Made by a program: the position numbers and the translations under genes. A DNA stretch of 14,528 nucleotides from CAZTLI01 sp964614375 (GTDB lineage: Bacteria > Chloroflexota > Anaerolineae > Aggregatilineales > Phototrophicaceae): NCBI GenBank assembly GCA_964614375.1, contig CAZTLI010000089.1:1-14528 (forward strand), written 5' to 3'. The stretch's first letter is position 1; the number at the start of each line of letters is the position of its first letter. Below the pieces are notes generated by a model, which worked only from the letters and a program-made list of their open reading frames with translations, did not search any database and was not told the origin of the DNA. Below, in pieces: positions 8,101 through 14,062 of the stretch.

Positions 8101-8320
8101 TTATCCAACTCGTGCGACTCTCAATTCTATCGGTGCAGGTCATTTGCCTGACCTCAATCAATTCACGCTGGCTTACTATCGCTATGGCATCAATCCCATC
8201 TGGAATCGACCGCGCGGGGGCGGCGCATGGCCTGAAGGGGTGATTACAACCGATATGCTGCCAGAGCGTTTGCAAATCTTCCCGCAGTTTGAACCCTATC
8301 CAGCAGATTTTCTGGATTAA
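5177..8320 (+). CDS. Multi-domain peptidoglycan hydrolase: SH3b x5, N-acetylmuramidase, M23 peptidase
   Basis: This 1047-residue protein joins two wall-cleaving activities. Order: SH3b (about 3-62); SH3b (75-136); N-acetylmuramidase of the DUF3380 type (about 165-390), with the likely catalytic E208 in AAESSG, then VRFENHLFYR and SMGAPQIMGFNY; SH3b (425-500); SH3b (536-612); a Pro-rich linker (614-641); SH3b (653-728); M23/LytM metallopeptidase (about 800-930), with H810-x-G-x-D814, YGH ending at H874 and H907-L-H909; then a tail of about 115 residues that I do not recognise. The zinc ligands should be H810, D814 and H909. The muramidase cuts glycan strands, M23 cuts peptide cross-links and SH3b domains bind wall. 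No signal peptide or TM segment is visible: the protein begins inside an SH3b domain. The start has GAGG 7 nt upstream, so a missed upstream start is unlikely. It heads the run leading to the TIR-FHA genes (9 bp gap). Confidence 0.88.
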   Translation: MDTFGVVNTRLLNLRSAPSVSADIVGKLREGTIVEIVRQIDEDWVEIRTVGGEGYVALDFLTLQDTDPETPEDSGVERVEVTTSSLRVRSGPGSQYNIIGKVEQGTVLELLATQGDWMKVRFGGQEGYIASQYTRPTVEQPSIVGYLIERTELLEAQLVPEYQIPEEDLIGREGVAARVWNTYGGLLQELADLLVIPVSSMVAVIAAESSGKAFGEDGRLIVRFENHLFYRFWGKDNEAIFNRHFAFDRSAAANEWKGHQFRTHGDGEFRGFHGNQSREWDVLTFARALDDSAALKSISMGAPQIMGFNYKSLGYESVQEMFERFSLSAHAQVLSLFDFVKGTAATSRAIEALQTGDYLTFASIYNGPANAQTYRSIIQNYVSIYNKLMKTAVRTPITVLPRGPVEEVAGDGLQPVTEAAKEATADLYAVVKEDGLRIRSAPNTAAPILGNLKEDDVVAVIEGREDALIKMAQPPSVGQFVHIHTEDGITGYVAAWFIRAQDDDTELPPVDTSLEETDGTETPTDIDEAPTGKSLEPLVVVATVSNLRVRSEAGTDSEIIDKLKREEPVLVLEWREDAIAKMRLPASAGQFIKIRTSRGIEGYIAAWFVESQTPIIEPPSPPVSPPPPPPVVPPVSPPPVDDVIIEIPPPQSKTVAVSTTSGLRIRSAANTTSSIVGSLNRNEPVEILEDVAEAVDKMKQPSSAQQFIHIRTDSGKEGYVAAWLMAPSTLLTKTGIDAYIDGLPDRVLPDGYHALWNMQAHLGLPDPFDSLPVEIRTENELVNMQVNGFGPNTFASRNWRQWYSRIGGMHNGYDFIVKTGTPLLAVSDGVVIYHWIFMANKLERTIALWCFLPERFRDSQGRRMMSNVLVAYGHTSDNRIRNNHDVVSAGDVIGLSGTPAGSSTNDHLHYEVHLLTGDNTLPNARYPRKLLREYDREQPLDNNTPWNALLFYTPRLINYQLHQGDTIGYLGQLPDYPTRATLNSIGAGHLPDLNQFTLAYYRYGINPIWNRPRGGGAWPEGVITTDMLPERLQIFPQFEPYPADFLD

Positions 8321-8329
8321 TCATTTGCG

Positions 8330-9760
8330 ATGAAACCCGTTGTCCTGAGTTATAGCCCAATCGACACCGATAAAATGGTACGCCTCAGTGAGCGACTGGT
8401 CGCTTCGGGCTTCAAGGTGTGGACGGGTCTCGACCTGCAACCGGGCACCCCTGAATGGCAAGCAGCCATGCAGTCGGTGGTCAGCAATGCCGCGTGCCTT
8501 GTTGTGTTATTGTCCCCTGATGCGCGCAAATCACCGGAAGTCGAATACACACTGCGAATGGTCAAAGCGCAGAAATTGCGGATGTTCCCGGTACTGCTTC
8601 GGGGCAATATTCCCAATGCCGTGCCCTTTGAACTCTCGGCATCGCAATGGATTGACCTGCGGCATGGTCGGGATTATGACGCCGGCATAAACTCGCTCAT
8701 CCATTTGCTGCGGCAGTATCTTGGCACAAGCGACATTGGCGCACCGAATGAAATCGCAGTCGAGGACATCGCCCCCTATGGCAAATTGGAAATCTTCTGG
8801 CCTGATGGACGCTTTGAAGCCTACGTGCTGACGACAGATTCCGTCACGATTGGTCAGGGAGAAGGCAATACCATCCGCCTCGATACCGAGACCCTCTCGC
8901 GTTATCACGCTTGCATTGATTATATTGACGACATCGTGACCTTGAGCGATATGGGTTCGGAAGACGGCACCTATGTCAATGGCAAGCGCCTCATCAGCAA
9001 TACGGCGTGTACGTTGGATGACATTGCCGAAATCCAAATCGGCAGTTTGCGCCTGTTGTATCATCCACTGGATACCACCCACAGCGAACCGGGATCCACT
9101 GATTTTATCGTCGAACTGGAAACACACCTGCTGGAGATACATCCGGGCGCGCCGCGCATATTCGGTATTCAGGTAACGAATACGTCGTCACAAGCCCATA
9201 CATATCTATTTGATATTGACGGCTTGCCACAGGGTTGGGTCGAGATTGATCGCCAGGAATTCACACTCATGCCCGATGAAACCATCGACATGCTGGTGCG
9301 CTTCGACATCCCGCGTGACAGCCTGATTGCACCGGGCGACCATGTGGCGACTGTGCGGGTGTGGCTCAAAGATGAGCATGAAATCATGTTAGAGACAGGG
9401 GTTATGATTCAAGTCGGCGATTTTCGCGGGTTGAGCGCCCACCTCTCCGACCAGCACATCACTGCCGATGAAATGCTCAATCTCTATTTACGCAATCACA
9501 GCAATGTGCCCCTAAACCTCCACATCAGCCTGCAAAGCAAAGGCGGGCGACTGTATTTCCGGCGGCCTTCGCAGACGCTGGTGCTGGGTCCGGGCAATCG
9601 GGCGCGCGTGCCGATTGAAGTGTCGCTCAAGGAAAAAGACCCTCAGGCGGACGATATACGTCCGTTTGATGTGCATATCCTCTCGCAAGATGCGGCGGGC
9701 TGGCTGGTGACGCTGCGGGCTTATGTCCATGCCCGTCCCGGCGCAGATTGGCGTGTATAA
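8330..9760 (+). CDS. TIR-FHA protein with degenerate key residues and two Ig-like domains
   Basis: A 476-residue cytosolic-looking protein. Residues 1-130 form a TIR_2 domain (VVLSYSPIDTD, FKVWTGLDLQPGTPEW, VVLLSPDA, SASQWIDLR). Residues 150-245 form an FHA domain (WPDG, VTIGQGEGNTIRL, LSRYH, DMGSEDGTYVNG). Two beta-sandwich regions follow (about 258-362 and 363-476); the first, with GLPQGWV and FTLMPDE, resembles NEW3/Ig-like domains. Against its neighbour downstream, the TIR catalytic Glu position is T74, the helix Trp is E70, loop Arg10 is Pro and D33 is Gly. In the FHA domain the phosphate-contacting Arg is Q176 and the Asn of NGT is D212, while S190, R191 and H193 remain. Enzyme activity and canonical pThr binding are therefore doubtful; a scaffold or regulatory role is inferred. 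The gene starts 9 bp after the hydrolase stop without a clear Shine-Dalgarno, which suggests translational coupling. Confidence 0.87.
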   Translation: MKPVVLSYSPIDTDKMVRLSERLVASGFKVWTGLDLQPGTPEWQAAMQSVVSNAACLVVLLSPDARKSPEVEYTLRMVKAQKLRMFPVLLRGNIPNAVPFELSASQWIDLRHGRDYDAGINSLIHLLRQYLGTSDIGAPNEIAVEDIAPYGKLEIFWPDGRFEAYVLTTDSVTIGQGEGNTIRLDTETLSRYHACIDYIDDIVTLSDMGSEDGTYVNGKRLISNTACTLDDIAEIQIGSLRLLYHPLDTTHSEPGSTDFIVELETHLLEIHPGAPRIFGIQVTNTSSQAHTYLFDIDGLPQGWVEIDRQEFTLMPDETIDMLVRFDIPRDSLIAPGDHVATVRVWLKDEHEIMLETGVMIQVGDFRGLSAHLSDQHITADEMLNLYLRNHSNVPLNLHISLQSKGGRLYFRRPSQTLVLGPGNRARVPIEVSLKEKDPQADDIRPFDVHILSQDAAGWLVTLRAYVHARPGADWRV

Positions 9761-9802
9761 TTGTTAGAGACTTATCTCAGCCATCGCTAGAGCAATCAAC
9801 CA

Positions 9803-10894
9803 ATGAACCACATTTTCTTAAGTTACAGTCGCCGGGATACCGATATGATGCAGCGGCTGCGCGATGATTTGCGTCGGGCGCAGTTGGCGGTATGGACAGA
9901 CGAAAATCTTAAACCGGGCACCCCATCATGGAAACAGGCCATCGAAAGTGCCCTTGATGCCGCCGGGTGCGTGGTGGTTATCCTTTCGCCCGATGCCAAA
10001 GGGTCAAAGTGGGTGAAAGAAGAACTCAACTATGCCGAAAATCAGGAACTGCGGATTTTCCCTGTTTTAGTGGCGGGTGATGAAAAAAGCGCCGTCCCGT
10101 TTGGGTTTTCGGCTTCGCAATGGGTCGATATACGCGATTTAGAGACCTGCAATCGGGGTGTGATGTCCCTCATTTCGAGCCTGTGCAATTATCTCGAAGT
10201 GGGCGACCCGACCCGATTTATGGACGAAGCCCGTGTGCCAGACAAAGTAGCAGAGTATGCCAGCGCCCCGAAAACCGTGCCGCCATCCGCTGCGCCGGAA
10301 CCTATCGTCAGTGTTCCTGTGGACGCTTATGGACAAGTGGCTGTGTACTGGCCTGATGGTCAGTTGGAGACCTATCCATTGAATCAAGACCACATTGGTA
10401 TTGGTCGTTCGACAGGTAACACGATTTGTTTAGAATCAGATACGATTTCTCGTTACCATTTCTTGATTTCACGCGAACATGGGCAAGTGCTGATTACCGA
10501 TCTTGATTCTGCCAATGGCACCTATATCGACGGCGCGCAACTGGTAAGTAATCAGCCTGTCGCGCTCAACGGTGGTGAGGAGATACAGATAGGCATTCTG
10601 CGGATTGTTTACCAGCCTTTATTACCACTTACCCTCAATGCACCTGTACTTGAGTTGGTTATAGGTGGTGGTATGGCGACGTTGCAATGGCAGCCTGTAA
10701 ATGGCGCACAGCAGTATCTGCTCGAACGGAGTGCCAATGCCCGCTTCACTGTGCCGGATGTCGCCTATGAAGGTGAGAAAACGTGCTATCAGCATTATGC
10801 CGTTTCCCTCAAGGGGCATTATTATCGCGCTAAAGCCCTCGCGCCGGGTCTCCAGGATAGTGAGTGGAGTAATATTGTCGAATTTTTGCGTTAG
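9803..10894 (+). CDS. TIR-FHA-FN3 protein, canonical residues kept
   Basis: A 363-residue paralogue of the preceding gene. TIR_2 domain at 1-133: IFLSYSRRDTD, AVWTDENLKPGTPSW, VVVILSPDAKGSKWVKEEL. E74 lies four residues after W70, the position of the catalytic Glu in NAD-cleaving TIR domains (SARM1 E642). A Pro/Ala-rich linker (about 134-173) leads to an FHA domain (174-272) with G201-R202, S216-R217-Y218-H219 and N238-G239-T240, all canonical for phosphothreonine binding. The C-terminus (about 277-363) is a fibronectin type III domain (LQWQPVNGAQQYLLE ... SEWSNIV). No TM or signal peptide. NADase activity is inferred; FHA recognition implies a Ser/Thr kinase encoded elsewhere. The gene starts 42 bp after its paralogue; the Shine-Dalgarno is weak. 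Confidence 0.88.
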   Translation: MNHIFLSYSRRDTDMMQRLRDDLRRAQLAVWTDENLKPGTPSWKQAIESALDAAGCVVVILSPDAKGSKWVKEELNYAENQELRIFPVLVAGDEKSAVPFGFSASQWVDIRDLETCNRGVMSLISSLCNYLEVGDPTRFMDEARVPDKVAEYASAPKTVPPSAAPEPIVSVPVDAYGQVAVYWPDGQLETYPLNQDHIGIGRSTGNTICLESDTISRYHFLISREHGQVLITDLDSANGTYIDGAQLVSNQPVALNGGEEIQIGILRIVYQPLLPLTLNAPVLELVIGGGMATLQWQPVNGAQQYLLERSANARFTVPDVAYEGEKTCYQHYAVSLKGHYYRAKALAPGLQDSEWSNIVEFLR

Positions 10895-10930
10895 AGATTA
10901 ATTTCTTTTTGTAACCAAAGGATGGTGTAA

Positions 10931-11896
10931 ATGGAGTATGTGAATCTGGGTCGCAGCGGACTCAAGGTCAGTCGATTGTGTCTGGGGACGATGAATTTTG
11001 GCCCTTTGACCACTGAAGAAGACAGCTTCGCGATTATGGACAAGGCGCTCGAAACGGGGGTGATGTTCTTCGATACCGCTAATCGCTATGGGCGTGAGGT
11101 CGAAGACGGTTTTACAGAGAAAATCATCGGGCGCTGGTTGGCGCAGGGTGGAAATCGCCGGGAACAGATCGTCCTCGCTACAAAGGTCTATGGCCCGATG
11201 GCAGACGGCCCCAATGACCGGGGACTTTCCGCGCGGCACATCAAACAGGCGTGTGAGGCCAGTCTGCGCCGCTTGCAAACGGATTTTATCGACCTGTATC
11301 AGTTCCATCATATAGACCGCAGCGTCCCGTGGGAAGAAATCTGGCAGGCGTGTGAACAACTGGTGCGCGAGGGTAAGGTGCTGTATTTCGGCAGCAGCAA
11401 TTTCGCCGGATGGCATATCACCCGTGCCAACGAAATCGCAAAGCAGCGGCATTTTCTAGGGCTGATTTCGGAGCAAAGTCTGTATAACCTGACGGAGCGC
11501 ACGATTGAATTGGAAGTGCTGCCCGCGTGTGCGGCATATGGCGTTGGGATAATCCCCTGGTCGCCACTGGCGGGGGGTATCCTTGCAGGCACAAAGCAAA
11601 AAGGTCATCGTCGTACACAGGGACGGGGCAAATCCATTATCGAAACCTATGGTGACCGTCTCGAACGTTATGAAGCCTTTTGTGATGAGATGGGTGAACA
11701 ACCGGCTGATGTCGCGCTGGCGTGGTTGCTGCATAATCCCGTCGTCAGCGCGCCGATTATCGGCCCGCGCACGATGGCACAGTTCACCGGCAGTCTGCGC
11801 GCTGTCGAAATCAAATTCGATGCGGAACAGCTCAAAATGCTGGACGACATCTGGCCGGGACCCGGTGGTGCCGCGCCCGAAGCCTATGCGTGGTAG
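10931..11896 (+). CDS. Aldo/keto reductase
   Basis: A 321-residue AKR-superfamily TIM-barrel oxidoreductase, distinct from the minus-strand one upstream. The N-terminus is YVNLGRSGLKVSRLCLGTMNFG. The tetrad is D48 and Y53 (FFDTANRYG), K85 (LATKVYG) and H126 (YQFHHID). The cofactor-binding C-terminus SAPIIGPRTMAQF is present, and the barrel includes IIPWSPLAGGIL. Family members of this type use NADPH to reduce aldehydes or ketones. The start has AAAGGA about 8 nt upstream. It lies 36 bp after the TIR-FHA-FN3 gene with no terminator between, so co-transcription is possible. A functional link to the TIR genes is speculative because such reductases are scattered widely in these genomes. Confidence 0.9.
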   Translation: MEYVNLGRSGLKVSRLCLGTMNFGPLTTEEDSFAIMDKALETGVMFFDTANRYGREVEDGFTEKIIGRWLAQGGNRREQIVLATKVYGPMADGPNDRGLSARHIKQACEASLRRLQTDFIDLYQFHHIDRSVPWEEIWQACEQLVREGKVLYFGSSNFAGWHITRANEIAKQRHFLGLISEQSLYNLTERTIELEVLPACAAYGVGIIPWSPLAGGILAGTKQKGHRRTQGRGKSIIETYGDRLERYEAFCDEMGEQPADVALAWLLHNPVVSAPIIGPRTMAQFTGSLRAVEIKFDAEQLKMLDDIWPGPGGAAPEAYAW

Positions 11897-11898
11897 CG

Positions 11899-11946
11899 AT
11901 CAGTCTCGAACGCATATCTAACCCGCCTCCTATCAGTCTCGAACGC
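11899..11946. repeat. Two 15-bp direct repeats, ATCAGTCTCGAACGC
   Basis: Identical copies lie at 11899-11913 and 11932-11946, 33 bp apart start to start, which is about three helical turns. They sit directly upstream of the TATAAT hexamer in front of the LysM gene. Such phasing suits tandem binding of an activator or repressor. A small duplication in the 3' flank of the reductase is the dull alternative. Confidence 0.6.
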
Positions 11947-11965
11947 CTTCGGATTGAGGCTGCTT

Positions 11966-11971
11966 TATAAT
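11966..11971 (+). promoter_or_regulatory. Consensus -10 hexamer of the LysM gene
   Basis: A perfect TATAAT lies 27 bp upstream of the LysM start codon. At 16-18 bp further upstream there is no recognisable -35; that position is occupied by the second direct repeat, which suggests activator dependence. Confidence 0.45.
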
Positions 11972-11998
11972 TAAGGAAACGAAAGAGAGGCGGCAAAT

Positions 11999-12754
11999 AT
12001 GAGCTACACTAAACGGCTGTTTCTATGTTTGAGCATGATGGTGCTATTGGGTGCGGCGCTGCTCCCCACCGGGCAAGCGACGGCGCAGGTGTGTGCGGCG
12101 GGTGAAACGACACACGTCATCCAATTGGGCGAAAATCTGTTTCGCATTTCCCTGCGTTATGGTGTGTCGATGAATGCGATTGCTGCGCGCAATGGCATCG
12201 CCGATGTGCGGCGGATTTATGCGGGAGATGTGTTGTGTATACCGGGTAGAGGCACAATTGTTACAACTACGACGACCACGACAAATCAAACAACGACCAC
12301 CACGACGCCAGCAGGCACACCCGCGATTGGCTCGTCAACCGATAACTGGTGCTATCCGGGGCGACCCTGGGGCGATGGACGCTGCACGACATCTGACCCC
12401 GCTGTGACATCTTATAACTGGATGGCGGGCTGGGCGATGGCACAGGTTGAAGCCGGGCGTTTGGACAGCGTGCCGGCGTTCTTGCAACCGACTGGGGTGA
12501 CACTGGTTTTGCAATGTACAGGGGCAGGATCGGGCACTATTTCGTATACGTTGACGGCAATGGGCTTCCCCGACGGCACATACGGGTATAATGTCAATGA
12601 AGGCACAGGCGGCACAGCCAGCGGTGTATTGACCGTCTCTGGCAGTGTGGGGACGATGAGCGGGTTTATTTCATCAACGGCTTTAAACTCCAATTTGACA
12701 TTGGATTCCCCATCACTGATTGCCGTCACCAACCCGACCATCAATAACTGTTAA
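11999..12754 (+). CDS. Secreted LysM-domain protein
   Basis: A 251-residue exported protein. The signal peptide has basic K5-R6, a hydrophobic core to about residue 22, and likely cleavage after ATA (residue 29). A single LysM domain follows (about 37-82: HVIQLGENLFRISLRYGVSMNAIAARNGI, ending LCIP), which binds GlcNAc-containing glycans such as peptidoglycan. Next comes a Thr-rich low-complexity linker (about 85-103, ACN-type codons), then a C-terminal region of about 140 residues with scattered Cys and Gly/Ser/Thr-rich beta-strands that I do not recognise. The start follows GAGAGG by 8 nt. Probably a wall-attached protein with an unknown C-terminal role. Confidence 0.85.
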   Translation: MSYTKRLFLCLSMMVLLGAALLPTGQATAQVCAAGETTHVIQLGENLFRISLRYGVSMNAIAARNGIADVRRIYAGDVLCIPGRGTIVTTTTTTTNQTTTTTTPAGTPAIGSSTDNWCYPGRPWGDGRCTTSDPAVTSYNWMAGWAMAQVEAGRLDSVPAFLQPTGVTLVLQCTGAGSGTISYTLTAMGFPDGTYGYNVNEGTGGTASGVLTVSGSVGTMSGFISSTALNSNLTLDSPSLIAVTNPTINNC

Positions 12755-12776
12755 TTGGACTCACCACATAAAAGAG

Positions 12777-12812
12777 CAGGGGATAGCCAATTTGTGGGTA
12801 TCCCCTGTTTTT
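12777..12812 (+). terminator. Intrinsic terminator of the LysM gene
   Basis: CAGGGGATA (12777-12785) pairs perfectly with TATCCCCTG (12799-12807) around a 13-nt loop and is followed by TTTTT. It lies just past the LysM stop codon and shows that any open frame starting at 12755 is not part of the channel gene. Confidence 0.88.
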
Positions 12813-12868
12813 GTATGGCAATTTACCGCTATCATAAAGACCGTTGTGGTAGAGAAGAACGACAGACA

Positions 12869-13918
12869 ATGGGATACACCCTAACCGTTATCAGCCGTCA
12901 TCTACGCGCCATGTTGAGCGACCCCGTGCGCCGCTTTCAGTTATCGCTGCTGAGTCTGGTCGCATTGATGGGGCTAGGCACGGTGGTCTTCATCCTGCTG
13001 GAACACATGAGTCCGGTGGATGCGTTGTATATGACGGTGATTACTATCGCGACGGTGGGCTTTGGCGAAGTGCAGACGTTATCCCCTGCGGGACGGTTAT
13101 TCACCATCCTCCTGATTGTGCTTGGTGTGGGCACGGCGACGAGCGCCATCAGCAATGCCATCAGCATCGTTTTGGGGCCGCGCCTATGGCAGTCGATTCA
13201 ACAGCGGCGAATGGAACAGTATATTATGGCGATTGAAAATCATTATATTGTGTGTGGATATGGACGTATGGGGCAGCAGATTGTCCGCGATTTACAGGCA
13301 CGGGGTGAAACCTTTATTATCATTGATGCCGATGAAGCGCGGGAAGAAGAACTGCTGGAAGAGAAAATTCCTTATATTATCGGCGATGCCACGCGCGATG
13401 AAACCCTGCACGAAGCCCATATCGAACGGGCGCGGGGGCTGGTCACGGCACTGAACAGCGATGCGGATAATGTGATGACCGTCTTGACCGGGCGCGAACT
13501 CAATCCCGGTCTCTTTATCGTCTCGCGCGTCGTCAACAGCGAGGCCGAAAGCAAATTGCGACGTGCCGGCGCGAATCGTGTGGTCAGTCCGTATCTGATT
13601 GGCGGGCATCGTATGGCGTTAGCACTCCTGCGCCCCGCAGTCCATGATTTCCTCAATCGTATTTACAATTTTACCGAGGGCATGGACATGGACATCGGGC
13701 AGATTGATGTGCGTGAAGGATCGTCAATGGCGGGGCTAACCATCGCCGCCACCGATTTGCGTAAAAAACACGGCGTCAATATCATTGCCATTCGCGCACC
13801 CGACGGCAGGCTCACCATCACCCCCAATGTCCATGACGTGCTGGAAGTGGGCGCAACCCTCATCGTCATCGGCCCGCCAGAAGCGATTTACGCCCTCGAA
13901 CGCGAAGAGGCACACTGA
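12869..13918 (+). CDS. Two-TM potassium channel with RCK (TrkA-N/TrkA-C) domains
   Basis: A 349-residue MthK-like ligand-gated potassium channel. TM1 is at about residues 24-44, the pore helix and selectivity filter T62-V63-G64-F65-G66 (ATVGFGEV) follow, and TM2 is at about 77-101. The RCK N domain begins at about 125, with the dinucleotide-type loop YIVCGYGRMGQQ (G130, G132, G135) and the acidic IIDAD at the end of strand 2. The RCK C domain is at about 265-349. The Asp usually found after GYG/GFG is Glu here (E67). RCK domains sense ions or nucleotides and gate the pore. The ATG at 12869 begins just before the membrane domain. The frame runs upstream to 12755, but that part lies in the LysM terminator. 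The ribosome-binding site is weak. Confidence 0.88.
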   Translation: MGYTLTVISRHLRAMLSDPVRRFQLSLLSLVALMGLGTVVFILLEHMSPVDALYMTVITIATVGFGEVQTLSPAGRLFTILLIVLGVGTATSAISNAISIVLGPRLWQSIQQRRMEQYIMAIENHYIVCGYGRMGQQIVRDLQARGETFIIIDADEAREEELLEEKIPYIIGDATRDETLHEAHIERARGLVTALNSDADNVMTVLTGRELNPGLFIVSRVVNSEAESKLRRAGANRVVSPYLIGGHRMALALLRPAVHDFLNRIYNFTEGMDMDIGQIDVREGSSMAGLTIAATDLRKKHGVNIIAIRAPDGRLTITPNVHDVLEVGATLIVIGPPEAIYALEREEAH

Positions 13919-13927
13919 TGCTCGCTG

Positions 13928-13943
13928 CGCGCCAACGGGCGCG
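13928..13943. repeat. GC-rich hairpin after the channel gene
   Basis: CGCGCC and GGCGCG pair around an AACG loop just after the channel stop codon. No T-run follows on the plus strand, so it may stabilise the mRNA end or help factor-dependent termination, but it is not a standard intrinsic terminator. Confidence 0.35.
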
Positions 13944-13974
13944 AATCATAACAGTTTCGATAACATCTTCGACC

Positions 13975-14003
13975 TTGTATTTAGAATTTATGTTCGATAC
14001 AAT
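13975..14003 (+). promoter_or_regulatory. Candidate sigma70 promoter of the ABC exporter gene
   Basis: TTGTAT (13975-13980) and TACAAT (13998-14003) are separated by exactly 17 bp. The -10 matches 5 of 6 consensus bases, the -35 only the TTG. It lies in an AT-rich stretch about 60 bp before the GTG start. Confidence 0.45.
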
Positions 14004-14062
14004 GTCCCGGCACTAAATCACCATCCTTTACCTATCTTTCCATAGAGCATAAAGGGAACTTT

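Noticed and set aside
9756..9761. TATAAT just before the second TIR-FHA gene as an internal promoter
   Set aside because: No -35 hexamer at 16-18 bp, and it overlaps the end of the upstream coding sequence. It could be chance; not listed as a feature, though an internal promoter is not excluded.
12262..12310. ACN-rich stretch as a microsatellite or repeat element
   Set aside because: It codes in frame for the Thr-rich linker of the LysM protein.
12755..12868. N-terminal extension of the potassium channel
   Set aside because: It runs through the LysM terminator hairpin; the membrane domain begins after the ATG at 12869.
13928..13943. Intrinsic terminator of the potassium channel gene
   Set aside because: The stem is good, but no T-run follows on the plus strand.
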